A DNA stretch of 64,000 nucleotides, taken from Polaribacter sp. GTDB lineage: Bacteria; Bacteroidota; Bacteroidia; Flavobacteriales; Flavobacteriaceae. The notes beneath the pieces are model-generated. The model searched no databases and was not told where the DNA came from. It worked only from the letters and a program-made list of their open reading frames with translations. Positions 32,765 through 42,249 of the stretch are shown piece by piece (the first letter of the stretch is position 1; each line of letters starts with the position of its first letter). Location: contig JAQXEU010000028.1 in assembly GCA_029250685.1 (NCBI GenBank), positions 62,001-126,000 of the forward strand, read 5' to 3'. The position numbers were made by a program, and so were the translations under genes.

Positions 32765-35428
32765 ATGAAAAATTTTAAAAATTTACTTATGGTAGCGTTG
32801 TTTTTTACAACAGTTACTATTTTTGGTCAAACAAAACTAACTGGTAAAGTAGTTGATGAAACAAATCAACCTCTACCAAGTGCAAGTGTTATGGTTAAAG
32901 GAACTCAAACTGGTACTTCTACTGATTTTGATGGAAAATTTACTTTAGACGCTAACTCAAACTCAGGAGTATTAGTAATTTCTTTTGTTGGTTACACAAA
33001 CAGAGAAGTAGCTTTTTCTTCATCAAAAACAGATTTAGGAACAATTCAATTAACTGAAGATGCAAATACTCTTGATGAGGTTGTAATTCAAGGTGTAATT
33101 GACGTTGCTAAAGACAGAGAAACTCCAGTTGCTGTATCTACAATTAAGTATGCAGAAATTGAAGAGAAATTAGGGTCTCAAGAATTTCCTGAGATTTTAA
33201 AATCTACTCCTTCTGTATACGCTACTAAAGGTGGTGGTGGTTTTGGAGATTCTAGAATTAACATTAGAGGTTTCAACCAAGAAAACGTTGCTATTTTAAT
33301 TAATGGTGTACCTGTTAATGATATGGAGAACGGTAGAGTTTACTGGTCTAACTGGGCTGGTCTTTCTGATGTAACTTCTGCAATGCAAGTTCAAAGAGGG
33401 CTTGGTTCTTCTAAACTAGCAATTTCTTCTGTTGGAGGTACAATTAACGTTATAACAAAAACATCTCAACAAAGAGAGGGCGCAAATTTAAGCACTAGCT
33501 TTGGTAATGATGGATATATGAAATATTTAGGTTCATACTCTACAGGGAAATTAGATAATGGATTATCTGCGTCTTTCTTATTAAGTAGAACACAAGGTGA
33601 TGGATATGTAGATGGAACTAAATTCTTAGGACATAACTACTTTATCGGAATTGGATATGAATTTAACGAAAACCATTCTGTTGAATTTACTTTTACTGGA
33701 GCACCACAATGGCACCATCAAAGAAGTTATGCTGAAAAATTATCTTTATACCAACAATTTGGATCAGTATACGAACCAAGCAACAAATTTAACCCAGCAT
33801 GGGGTATGTATAAAGGAGAAGAATTTTCTTTAAGAAGAAACTTCTATCACAAACCAGTAATGTCTTTAAACTATGACTGGAAAATTTCTGACACGTCTAA
33901 CTTATCAACAGTGCTTTATGCTTCATGGGGACGTGGAGGTGGTTCTGGTCCAATTGGAGATGTAAACAACATACGCGACTATGACTTTAGATTAAGAGAT
34001 GCTGCAGGTCAAATTCGTTTTGATGATATCGCAAAATGGAATGCTGGAGGAAATGTTCCTGATTTTGGAGCAGATAGAACAAGTACAGTAAATGATAGAA
34101 GTAACGGTTTAACTCGTAGAGCTTCTATGAATTCTCATAACTGGTATGGTGTTATTGCTAATTTCCATAAAGATGCTAGCGAGAACTGGAGCTGGGACTT
34201 AGGTGTAGACTTCAGAACATATCAAGGTATTCACTACAGAGTGGCATCTGATTTATTAGGAGCCTCTGGATATACTGATAATAGAGATAAAAACAATCCT
34301 AATAGAAATATTACTTCTTTTGTAGATCCTTCTCCAAGCTTTAATCCTTGGGCAAACATTACTAATCAACAAAAAATTGAGTACTATAATGATGGTAATG
34401 TTAATTGGCTAGGTGCTTTTGGACAATTAGAATATAAAAATGATAACGTTTCTGCATTCGTACAAGGGGGAATTTCTCAACAAGGTTTTCAAAGAGTAGA
34501 TTACTTTAACTTATTAGTTGGAAATCAAAAATCTAGTTTCGAAAACTTAATAGGTGGAAACATTAAAGGTGGAATGAACTGGAATATTAACGAAGCACAC
34601 AACCTTTATGGTAATGCAGGTTACTATTCTAAACAACCTTTCTTTGGAGCTGTATATCCAAATTTCAATAACAACAACACAAATGTTGGGTTAACTAATG
34701 AAAAAATCTTAGGATTAGAATTAGGGTATGGGTACAGAAGTGAAAAATACAATGTAAAAATAAATGCTTACAGAACTTCTTGGAAAGATAGATTTCAAAG
34801 AACTGGTGGATCTGCTCCAGGAAACTTTGTAGATTTTTCAGGAATTGAACAAGTTCATACAGGTTTAGAAGTTGAATCTACAGGTAGATTTGGAAAATTA
34901 ACAGTTGACGCGATGTTCTCTTTAGGTAACTTCGAATATGTAGGAAATATTACAGGTACTGAATATGACCAAAATAATGCTGTTGTTGGTGCCTCTGGAA
35001 CTACCTATTACCTAGATGGTGTTAAGGTAGGAGATGCTGCGCAAACTACTGCTCGTATCGGGTTGACATATAGAGCCACTGATAATTTAAAATTTGATGT
35101 TAGTCAATTTTTTGCTAATAGCTTATTTTCAAGAATCTCAGCTTCATCTTTTAAAACTCAAGCAGCTAACGATTTAGGTTCTTTACAATTACCTAACCAT
35201 ACTTTAATGGATGCTGGTTTTTCTTATAGGTTTAATGTTGGAGAAAAAATAAATGCTAGGTTCAGGTTAAATGTAAACAACTTATTAGATACTAGATATA
35301 TCTCAGATGGTTTTACTAATATCCATGCAACTGCTGGAAGCAGAACTTACAAAGGTATTGATGTAAATAACAGAGTTTACTTTGGTTATGGAAGAACTTG
35401 GAATGCTTCAATGAAGTTTTCTTTCTAA
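32765..35428 (+). CDS. TonB-dependent outer-membrane receptor
   Basis: The 887-residue protein has a signal peptide (residues 1-20, ending FGQ), a carboxypeptidase-regulatory-like domain (KLTGKVVDETNQPLPSASVM, about residues 22-105), the plug domain (EILKSTPSVYATKGGGGFGD; RINIRGFNQENVAILINGVP; GGTINVITKTS) and a long beta-barrel ending in MKFSF with a terminal Phe. Such receptors import siderophores, cobalamin or glycans with energy from TonB/ExbBD. No SusD partner or enzyme is next to it, so the substrate is open. A strong terminator follows and the leader is about 90 bases. Confidence 0.95.
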   Translation: MKNFKNLLMVALFFTTVTIFGQTKLTGKVVDETNQPLPSASVMVKGTQTGTSTDFDGKFTLDANSNSGVLVISFVGYTNREVAFSSSKTDLGTIQLTEDANTLDEVVIQGVIDVAKDRETPVAVSTIKYAEIEEKLGSQEFPEILKSTPSVYATKGGGGFGDSRINIRGFNQENVAILINGVPVNDMENGRVYWSNWAGLSDVTSAMQVQRGLGSSKLAISSVGGTINVITKTSQQREGANLSTSFGNDGYMKYLGSYSTGKLDNGLSASFLLSRTQGDGYVDGTKFLGHNYFIGIGYEFNENHSVEFTFTGAPQWHHQRSYAEKLSLYQQFGSVYEPSNKFNPAWGMYKGEEFSLRRNFYHKPVMSLNYDWKISDTSNLSTVLYASWGRGGGSGPIGDVNNIRDYDFRLRDAAGQIRFDDIAKWNAGGNVPDFGADRTSTVNDRSNGLTRRASMNSHNWYGVIANFHKDASENWSWDLGVDFRTYQGIHYRVASDLLGASGYTDNRDKNNPNRNITSFVDPSPSFNPWANITNQQKIEYYNDGNVNWLGAFGQLEYKNDNVSAFVQGGISQQGFQRVDYFNLLVGNQKSSFENLIGGNIKGGMNWNINEAHNLYGNAGYYSKQPFFGAVYPNFNNNNTNVGLTNEKILGLELGYGYRSEKYNVKINAYRTSWKDRFQRTGGSAPGNFVDFSGIEQVHTGLEVESTGRFGKLTVDAMFSLGNFEYVGNITGTEYDQNNAVVGASGTTYYLDGVKVGDAAQTTARIGLTYRATDNLKFDVSQFFANSLFSRISASSFKTQAANDLGSLQLPNHTLMDAGFSYRFNVGEKINARFRLNVNNLLDTRYISDGFTNIHATAGSRTYKGIDVNNRVYFGYGRTWNASMKFSF

Positions 35429-35447
35429 GAAATCAAGAATAAATATT

Positions 35448-35478
35448 AAAACCACCTCATTTGAGGTGGTTTTTTTTT
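35448..35478 (+). terminator. Intrinsic terminator after the TonB receptor gene
   Basis: AAAACCACCTCA pairs with TGAGGTGGTTTT around TT, followed by T residues. Confidence 0.88.
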
Positions 35479-35523
35479 GATTAAAATGATTACTTTTACA
35501 GCAACTATTAAACAACTATAATC

Positions 35524-35955
35524 ATGATGAAAGAAATTCACTCATATTGGGCATATTTAGCGCTGTTAATGTTAATTTTTGCCGTTGCAAATGCATTTAT
35601 GGGAATGTCAAAGAAAAGAGCTTTTACCGATAAAGATGTTCGCATCGGTTTATTCACATTAATTGTATCACATATTCAATTATTAATTGGTTTAGCTTGG
35701 TATTTTATGAGTCCTGCTTATAAAGCATTAAAAATTGACAGTTCAGCTGTAATGGGAAATTCGGCATCAAGATTATTAGCAATTGAACATCCATTAATGA
35801 TGCTCATTGCAATCGTATTAATTACGATTGGATGGTCTAAACATAAAAAGAAAACAGAAGATTCTTCTAAGTTTAAAACTTTTGCAATCTTTTACGGATT
35901 GGCATTAGTTTTAATTCTAGCAAGAATCCCGTGGAATCAATGGTTTCAATTTTAA
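35524..35955 (+). CDS. Small four-helix membrane protein (cytochrome b-like annotation possible)
   Basis: The 143-residue protein has four membrane segments (for example WAYLALLMLIFAVANAFMG; LFTLIVSHIQLLIGLAWYF; LMMLIAIVLITIGW; FAIFYGLALVLILARI). Histidines at HSYWAY, SHIQ and IEHP lie at membrane edges, which is why relatives are often labelled cytochrome B, but heme binding is not shown. I would call it a conserved Bacteroidota membrane protein. ATG codons at 35524 and 35527 are both possible starts. Confidence 0.72.
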   Translation: MMKEIHSYWAYLALLMLIFAVANAFMGMSKKRAFTDKDVRIGLFTLIVSHIQLLIGLAWYFMSPAYKALKIDSSAVMGNSASRLLAIEHPLMMLIAIVLITIGWSKHKKKTEDSSKFKTFAIFYGLALVLILARIPWNQWFQF

Positions 35956-35999
35956 TAAAAATCATCTTAAGTTTTCTTAGGGTTTTTTCAAATAGTTAA

Positions 36000-36728
36000 A
36001 TGAAAATACTTAGCCACATATTATCTCCAATATTTATACTAACATTTGTACTTCTGTTAGTTATTTTTCATCCATTGCAATGGATTGGACTAAAAGTTTT
36101 TGGATACAATGGACATAAAAGAGTTGTAGATGTTTTAAATTTCTGTTTGGTAAAATCGATGTTATTAATTGGTGTTACAGTAAGTTTAAAGAATGAACAT
36201 GACTTACCAAAAGATACTTCATTAATATTTGTATCTAATCATCAAAGTATTTCAGACATCCCTCCTTTGAGTGTATTTTTCAGAAAACACCACCCAAAAT
36301 TTGTTGCTAAAATTGAATTAGGGAAAGGAGTTCCTAGTGTTTCTTTTAACTTAAAGTATGGAGGTGCCGCTTTAATAAACAGAAAAGACGGAAAACAAGC
36401 CATCGCAGAACTTGGTAGATTTTCTAAAAACATCAATAAAAATAAATGGGGAGCAATTATTTTCCCTGAAGGAACTAGAAGTAGAGACGGGAAACCAAAA
36501 AAGTTCTCTACAAATGGTTTAAAAATGATTACCAAATACAATCCTGAAGGCTATATTGTGCCAGTTACGATAAACAATTCTTGGAAAATTTTTAAATACG
36601 GAAAATATCCATTGGGAATTGGAAGTCCGATTACATTAACTGTACATAAACCAATAAAAATTGATTCTTTGCCCTTTGAAGAGTTAATGAAAGAAACAGA
36701 ATCAATAATAATTTCACACATAAAATAA
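36000..36728 (+). CDS. plsC: 1-acyl-sn-glycerol-3-phosphate acyltransferase
   Basis: Adds the second acyl chain in phosphatidic acid synthesis at the inner membrane. The 242-residue protein has an N-terminal membrane segment (about residues 8-28), the catalytic NHQSISDIPP (HX4D), FVAKIELGKGVP, and the FPEGTRSRDGKPKKF motif for the phosphate. It lies 5 bases before an acyl-ACP desaturase gene, which fits joint control of membrane lipid composition. Confidence 0.95.
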   Translation: MKILSHILSPIFILTFVLLLVIFHPLQWIGLKVFGYNGHKRVVDVLNFCLVKSMLLIGVTVSLKNEHDLPKDTSLIFVSNHQSISDIPPLSVFFRKHHPKFVAKIELGKGVPSVSFNLKYGGAALINRKDGKQAIAELGRFSKNINKNKWGAIIFPEGTRSRDGKPKKFSTNGLKMITKYNPEGYIVPVTINNSWKIFKYGKYPLGIGSPITLTVHKPIKIDSLPFEELMKETESIIISHIK

Positions 36729-36733
36729 CCTGA

Positions 36734-37717
36734 ATGTCTATTCATAATATTAGAAGAGAGGTAATGCTTGCTCTAGAAAAAAGCATTGATACATTTGTCG
36801 ATAAATTTTTAATCACACCAGAAAAAATTTGGCAACCAACAGATTTTTTACCAAACTCTCAAAAAGATACTTTTATTGATGAAGTAAAAGAAATTCAAGA
36901 ACTTTCTAAAGAACTAGATGATGATTTTTGGGTTGTTTTAGTTGGAGATACAATTACAGAAGAAGCTTTACCAACCTATGAATCTTGGCTATTAGATTTA
37001 GATGGCGTTTCACAACATCCAGATAATGGTTGGGCTAAATGGGTAAGAGCTTGGACAGCAGAAGAAAATAGACATGGAGATGTTTTGAATAAATATTTAT
37101 ATTTATCTGGAAGAGTAAATATGCGCGAAGTAGAAATCACTACACAGCATTTAATTTCAGATGGATTTGATATTGGTACTGCTTCAGACCCTTATAAAAA
37201 CTTTGTATATACAAGTTTTCAAGAATTAGCAACGTATATCTCTCATAATAATGTCGCTAAAATAGCTCGTAAAAAAGGACATAAAGCTTTAGCGAAAATG
37301 TCTAAGATTATTGCTGGTGATGAAATGCGTCATCATATAGCATATTCAGAGTTTGTAAAAGAAATTTTCAAAATAGACCCAAGTGAAATGATGTTGGCTT
37401 TTCAACACATGATGAAACACAAAATTGTAATGCCGGCATTGCACTTAAGACAATCTTTTGAAACTAAAGGAAGTATGTTTGATCAGTTTTCTAATGTAGC
37501 ACAAAGAATTGGTGTTTACACAGGCTTTGATTATGTAGATATTTTAAAGAAATTAAACACAACTTGGGAAATTGATAAAATAATCAACTTAACACCAGAA
37601 GCAGAAAAAGCTAGAGATTGGTTGATTAAACTACCTGAAAGAATGTATAGAATTACAGAAAGAATTGTAGTTCCTGACACAAAATATAATTTCAAATGGA
37701 TGAATCCAGTAACATAA
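36734..37717 (+). CDS. Acyl-[acyl-carrier-protein] desaturase
   Basis: A soluble di-iron desaturase that puts a double bond into acyl-ACP. In 327 residues the iron ligands are visible in EENRHGD (about residues 111-117) and in DEMRHH (about residues 196-201), each EExxH/DExxH-like as in the plant FAB2 family. Membrane-lipid unsaturation would suit a cold marine life. It forms a unit with plsC and is followed by a hairpin terminator. Confidence 0.94.
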   Translation: MSIHNIRREVMLALEKSIDTFVDKFLITPEKIWQPTDFLPNSQKDTFIDEVKEIQELSKELDDDFWVVLVGDTITEEALPTYESWLLDLDGVSQHPDNGWAKWVRAWTAEENRHGDVLNKYLYLSGRVNMREVEITTQHLISDGFDIGTASDPYKNFVYTSFQELATYISHNNVAKIARKKGHKALAKMSKIIAGDEMRHHIAYSEFVKEIFKIDPSEMMLAFQHMMKHKIVMPALHLRQSFETKGSMFDQFSNVAQRIGVYTGFDYVDILKKLNTTWEIDKIINLTPEAEKARDWLIKLPERMYRITERIVVPDTKYNFKWMNPVT

Positions 37718-37719
37718 AA

Positions 37720-37747
37720 AAAAAGAGCCTTAATTGGCTCTTTTTTT
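37720..37747. terminator. Bidirectional intrinsic terminator
   Basis: AAAAAGAGCC pairs with GGCTCTTTTT around TTAATT. It serves the desaturase gene and overlaps the end of the convergent nitrilase gene. Confidence 0.8.
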
Positions 37748-38522
37748 AGTTTATAGAAAACCTATCTTGATCTTCTAAAAAGGGTAATTTTTCTCTAACT
37801 TTTATCAATTTTTCTTTACTTAAAGAGGCGTAAATAATTTCCTCAGAGTTTTCAGCAACTTCTGTCATTTCATTTCCTAAAAAATCTATTGCGATAGAAT
37901 TACCATTGTATTCATAATCGTTTGCATCTACTCCAACCCTATTAACTCCAATACAAAAACTCATATTCTCTATAGCTCTTGCTTTTAAAAGCGTTTTCCA
38001 CGCATTAATTCTTGGTTTAGGCCAATTCGCTGAATATATTAAAACATCGTAATTTTCTACGTTTCTAGACCAAACAGGGAAGCGTAAATCATAACAAACC
38101 ATCGGACAAATTTTAAACCCTTTATAATTTACAACCAATTTCTTTGTTCCTGATGCATATTCTTTGTGCTCGCCAGCTAACGTAAAAGTGTGTCGTTTGT
38201 CATAATGTTCAATATTTCCATTTGGATCTACAAATAGCATTCTGTTATAAAATTCATTTTCTACTTTTATAATAATGCTTCCAATAATTGCAGCATTCAT
38301 TCTTTTTGCATTTTCTAGCATCCATTTTATGGTTTCTCCTTTCATCGTTTCAGCAAAAGGTTTTGGGGTCATCGAAAACCCAGTAGTAAACATTTCAGGT
38401 AAAATGATTAAGTCTACGTCGTTAATCTTATTGAAAAATTGATCAAATTTCGCTTTGTTTTCAAATGGATTTTCCCAAATTAAATCGGTTTGAATAATTG
38501 CTATTTGTAAATCGGTTTTCAT
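37746..38522 (-). CDS. Nitrilase-family carbon-nitrogen hydrolase (omega-amidase YafV-like)
   Basis: The 258-residue enzyme has the Glu-Lys-Cys triad: Glu in LILPEMFTTGFS, Lys in YDKRHTFTLAGE and Cys in CPMVCYDLRFPVW. The pattern fits the YafV/Nit2 group, which hydrolyses alpha-ketoglutaramate in methionine salvage or glutamine metabolism; the substrate is inferred. The ATG at 38522 (MKTDLQIAIIQ) is chosen, since the 17 further codons upstream are not family-like and enter the divergent promoter region. Confidence 0.9.
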   Translation of the reverse strand: MKTDLQIAIIQTDLIWENPFENKAKFDQFFNKINDVDLIILPEMFTTGFSMTPKPFAETMKGETIKWMLENAKRMNAAIIGSIIIKVENEFYNRMLFVDPNGNIEHYDKRHTFTLAGEHKEYASGTKKLVVNYKGFKICPMVCYDLRFPVWSRNVENYDVLIYSANWPKPRINAWKTLLKARAIENMSFCIGVNRVGVDANDYEYNGNSIAIDFLGNEMTEVAENSEEIIYASLSKEKLIKVREKLPFLEDQDRFSIN

Positions 38523-38602
38523 AAAAATAATTTTCAAACAATATAATAAAATAAATGGCTTCTTTTTGTACATTGTTTGTTCAAAAAATTGACTTCCGTA
38601 AA

Positions 38603-41341
38603 ATGCAAACTTTTATATCAGAAACTTTAAATACAATTTTAACGAAACAAAAATCGTTTGAAAACACGGTTTTTGTTTTGCCTTCTCAAAGAGCTGGAGT
38701 TTTTGTAAAACAAGCATTAAAAGAAACTATTGAAGTAGGTTTTTTACCTAGAATATTAAATATTGAACAGTTTATAGAAGAGGTTTCTGGTTTGCATAAA
38801 ATTGATTCTATTCAAATATTATTTCATTTTTATGCGATTTATAAAAAGGTTGAAAATGAGCCCGAAGATTTTGAAAATTTTATCTCTTGGGCGTTTACCG
38901 TTGTACAAGATTTTAATGAAGTAGATCAGCATTTAGTCGATCCAAAGCAAATTTTTACTTATTTAAGAGACATTCAACGTTTAAAAAACTGGTCGGTAAA
39001 AAAGCCTTTTCAAGAAACTAAAATGGTTAAAAATCATTTTTCTTTTTTAGAAAAATTAGAAACTTATTACACAGAGTTCTATCAATTTTTGCTTGAAAAA
39101 AAAATTGGATATCAAGGGCTAATTTACAGAGAAGCTACAAAAAAAATTGAAACATATATTGACAAAAACAAAAGGCAGAATTTTGTATTCATGGGATTCA
39201 ATGCGCTAAACAAAGCAGAAGAATATTTATTTCAGCAATTATTATCTGCAGGAAACACTGATGTTTATTGGGATATTGATGTTAATTTTTTAAAGAACAA
39301 CCATCAGGCAGGAACATTTATCAGGAAGTATAAAGCTGAATGGAAATATTATCTCACGAATCCGATTTCGACAGTATCCTCTAATTTTGAACGAGACAAA
39401 AACATTGAAGTTATTGGTGCTTCAAAAAACAGTACACAAATAAAATATGTTGGAGAACTTTTAAATAAACTTCCAAATTATAACAAAACTGCGTATGTTT
39501 TAGCTGATGAAAGTTTGTTACCAATAACATTAAATTCTTTACCAAAAAAAGTTGAAGCGGTAAATATAACAATGGGTTATCCGTTAAAAGATATTCCAAC
39601 TACTTCTCTATTTATATCTATTTTTCAACTGTTTTTAACACAGGTGAAATTGAATAAATCACAAACTGAACAATTTTATTATAAAGATGTTTTGCAGTTT
39701 TTTAAACATGCAGCTATTTTACCTTTATTAATTGTTGACGGAAATAATATTTTAGATACAATTGCTATAAAAATAAGTGAAGACAATGATGCATTTATCA
39801 GTAAAAATCAAATTGAATCATTTTTAAAACCATTAGATAAATCAGTTAAAGAAACCATTGTTGCTCTCTTTTTTCCTATTGAAAAAATGCAAGGTTTTAT
39901 TCAACGAATATTAAACTTAATTGATGTTTTAAAAGAGAAAGCAAACCCGCTAGAAAAAGAATATTTATTTAGATATTTTACCGTTTTTTCTCAATTAAAA
40001 ACATTTCAAAGCGAATACAATTTCTTAAAAACTTTTAAAACAATTCATCAGTTATTCAATCAATTATTGAATACAGAATCGATTTCATTTCAAGGAGAAC
40101 CCTTGCAAGGCTTGCAATTAATGGGAATGTTAGAAACTCGAGTTTTAGATTTCGAAAATGTAATTATTACTTCTGTAAACGAAAATATTTTACCAAAAAA
40201 TAGCAAGCAGAATACGTTTATTCCGTTTGATGTAAAATTAGATTTCGGCTTGCCAACATACAGAGAAAAAGATGCTATTTTCTCGTATCATTTCTTTAGG
40301 TTATTACAACGAGCAAAAAACATTTACTTATTATATAATTCTGAAAGTGACACTTTTGGAGGTGGAGAAAAAAGCAGATTTATTGCACAATTATTACATT
40401 TAAAAAAAGAAATAAAAGAACTGCAAATAAGTCCGAAAGTGACCACAGAAAAAACAGAAGTTAAAGTAATTGAAAAAACAGACACCATAGCTTCTATCTT
40501 GAAAGAAGTTGCCAAAAAAGGATTCTCTCCATCTGCTTTAACCAATTATTTATACAATCCATATCAGTTTTACACGCAAAAAATTTTAAAGCTTTCAGAA
40601 TATAAAGAAGTAGAAGAAACTGTTGCTTCCAATACAATGGGAACAATTATTCATGATACTTTAGATGCATTATATCAACCTTATATTGGTCAATTTTTAA
40701 GCTTGGATAATCTAAAAGAAATGTTCGCTAAAGTTGACGAATTAGTTTCCTTTTACTTTAAAGAGCACTTTCATAATTCTGATGTATTCACAGGGAAAAA
40801 TAGGTTAATTTTTGAAGTTTCAAAAGATTATGTAAATCGCTTTTTAGAAAATGAAAAAACACTTGTATCTGAAAATAATCAATTAAAAATTATTGCAACA
40901 GAAGAAAATTTAGAAACAACAATTGAAATTGAAAGTTTTGATTTTCCAATTAAAATTCGCGGACAAGTTGATAGAATTGACGAGTTAAATGGCGTTACAA
41001 GAATTATAGATTACAAAACTGGTAAAGTTGAAGCTTCAAATTTAAAAGTAAACGATATTTCTAATATCGCTGATGAAAAATATAGCAAAGCAATTCAAGT
41101 GTTACTCTACGGATTTATGTATTCTAAAAGCAACAATATTCATCAACCTATTGAAAGCGGAATTATTTCTTTTAAAAATTTAAAAAGCGGATTGATAAAA
41201 GTAGATTTCGGCAAAAAAGATTACGAAATTACAGAAGATAGAATCACTGAATTCATCAACTCAATAAAAGAATTGATCAAAGAAATTTTTGCCCTTTCCA
41301 TTCCGTTTACAGAAAAAATTCACGAGAAACGTAAAATATAA
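38603..41341 (+). CDS. PD-(D/E)XK nuclease, AddB-like
   Basis: The 912-residue protein starts at ATG 38603 (MQTFISETLNTIL). The N-terminal two thirds resemble the degenerate helicase fold of AddB (VFVLPSQRAGVFVKQALKE; FMGFNALNKAEEYLF; NVIITSVNENILPKNSKQN). The C-terminal RecB-type nuclease domain is clear: RGQVDRIDELNGVTRIIDYKTGKV, with the Asp and DYK catalytic residues. AddB works with an AddA helicase-nuclease in double-strand break repair; no addA is adjacent. It lacks an obvious Walker A, and I do not see the CxxxC iron-sulfur pattern of Bacillus AddB. Confidence 0.85.
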   Translation: MQTFISETLNTILTKQKSFENTVFVLPSQRAGVFVKQALKETIEVGFLPRILNIEQFIEEVSGLHKIDSIQILFHFYAIYKKVENEPEDFENFISWAFTVVQDFNEVDQHLVDPKQIFTYLRDIQRLKNWSVKKPFQETKMVKNHFSFLEKLETYYTEFYQFLLEKKIGYQGLIYREATKKIETYIDKNKRQNFVFMGFNALNKAEEYLFQQLLSAGNTDVYWDIDVNFLKNNHQAGTFIRKYKAEWKYYLTNPISTVSSNFERDKNIEVIGASKNSTQIKYVGELLNKLPNYNKTAYVLADESLLPITLNSLPKKVEAVNITMGYPLKDIPTTSLFISIFQLFLTQVKLNKSQTEQFYYKDVLQFFKHAAILPLLIVDGNNILDTIAIKISEDNDAFISKNQIESFLKPLDKSVKETIVALFFPIEKMQGFIQRILNLIDVLKEKANPLEKEYLFRYFTVFSQLKTFQSEYNFLKTFKTIHQLFNQLLNTESISFQGEPLQGLQLMGMLETRVLDFENVIITSVNENILPKNSKQNTFIPFDVKLDFGLPTYREKDAIFSYHFFRLLQRAKNIYLLYNSESDTFGGGEKSRFIAQLLHLKKEIKELQISPKVTTEKTEVKVIEKTDTIASILKEVAKKGFSPSALTNYLYNPYQFYTQKILKLSEYKEVEETVASNTMGTIIHDTLDALYQPYIGQFLSLDNLKEMFAKVDELVSFYFKEHFHNSDVFTGKNRLIFEVSKDYVNRFLENEKTLVSENNQLKIIATEENLETTIEIESFDFPIKIRGQVDRIDELNGVTRIIDYKTGKVEASNLKVNDISNIADEKYSKAIQVLLYGFMYSKSNNIHQPIESGIISFKNLKSGLIKVDFGKKDYEITEDRITEFINSIKELIKEIFALSIPFTEKIHEKRKI

Positions 41342-42136
41342 TTATTGTTTCCCTCCTAAAACCAATAACGGAATGTTACAGTGGAATTCTTTCTTTAGAA
41401 TTGTATTCTTTTCCCAAAGCTTTTTAAAGAAACCTCTTTTACGTCTAAAAACACATAACATATCTGGGTTATGAGATTGAAAATGTTCTAATACTCCTTG
41501 AAAAGTAGTTGCATTTTCTGTAATTGTTAAAGACGACTTTAAACTTTCTAAAGCTGAATTTAAAACTAAATCTGCATCTGTATGATTTGGTGTTTTTACC
41601 AGTAATAAATTAATAACAGGATTAAATTTATCTTGAATAAATTGTAATGGAGCAATTGCATTTTCTTTGTTTACAATACCAGTTTTAAAAGCCGTTAAAA
41701 CAGAGTTAAATGGTTTAAAAACATACGATTCTGGGACAATTAAAACAGGTATATTAGATTGTTTTACAACACTACCAGAAGTGCTTCCTAAGAAAACTTC
41801 TTCTTTAATTGAATTACTTCTTGGTCCCATCACAATTAAATCTAAACCAATTTCTTTGTCAACGGCAGCAATAGAATCTACAACGTTTCCTTTTGCAGAA
41901 ATCAACTGAACATTCTTTCCTCTTCTGTTTACTGCATTAATCATAGAGCGTAAATACAAGTTAGATTCGCGTTCAACAATCGAAGTTACGTCAATAATTG
42001 TTCCTGCTTTAGATTGCACATTATATGCTCTTAATGCAAATACATTTGCATCAATTTCATTCGCAAAATCAATTGCATATTGTAAAGTGTTTATCGAGTT
42101 TTCTGAAGATCCGATTGGAACAAGTATGTTTTTCAT
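41342..42136 (-). CDS. Universal stress protein, two UspA domains
   Basis: The 264-residue protein has two tandem UspA-like halves. The first (residues 1-145) is complete: ILVPIGSSENSINTLQYAID, then the nucleotide-loop GPRSNSIKEEVFLGSTSGSVVKQSNIPVLIVP, close to the ATP-binding G2xG9xGS/T pattern. The second (about 146-264) is shorter and degenerate, ending NIPLLVLGGKQ. It abuts the convergent nuclease gene with no gap (stop codons 41339-41341 and 41342-41344). Confidence 0.9.
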   Translation of the reverse strand: MKNILVPIGSSENSINTLQYAIDFANEIDANVFALRAYNVQSKAGTIIDVTSIVERESNLYLRSMINAVNRRGKNVQLISAKGNVVDSIAAVDKEIGLDLIVMGPRSNSIKEEVFLGSTSGSVVKQSNIPVLIVPESYVFKPFNSVLTAFKTGIVNKENAIAPLQFIQDKFNPVINLLLVKTPNHTDADLVLNSALESLKSSLTITENATTFQGVLEHFQSHNPDMLCVFRRKRGFFKKLWEKNTILKKEFHCNIPLLVLGGKQ

Positions 42137-42237
42137 GTGATGTTTTTTTGATTATAGAAAATTACACAAAATAAATGAACTGCAAAAATACACTTTTTAA
42201 ATCTATCAAATATTCAATTTTAAAAACATAATAATGG

Positions 42238-42245
42238 TATTTTTG
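42238..42245 (+). promoter_or_regulatory. TAnnTTTG promoter -7 box (TATTTTTG)
   Basis: A perfect match with only four bases (GTTG) between its G and the MATE gene ATG at 42250, predicting a leaderless mRNA. Confidence 0.5.
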
Positions 42246-42249
42246 GTTG

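Noticed and set aside
38555-38602. Upstream extension of the AddB-like protein
   Set aside because: The 16 extra codons lie in the divergent promoter gap, and MQTFISETL at 38603 is a natural start.
38555-41341. Complete AddAB or other defence system around the nuclease
   Set aside because: No addA helicase, methylase, reverse transcriptase or other partner is adjacent; neighbours are a nitrilase and a stress protein.
41667-41909. 80-residue plus-strand frame over the universal stress gene
   Set aside because: It is a shadow of the clear UspA coding frame on the other strand and has no start context or family signal.
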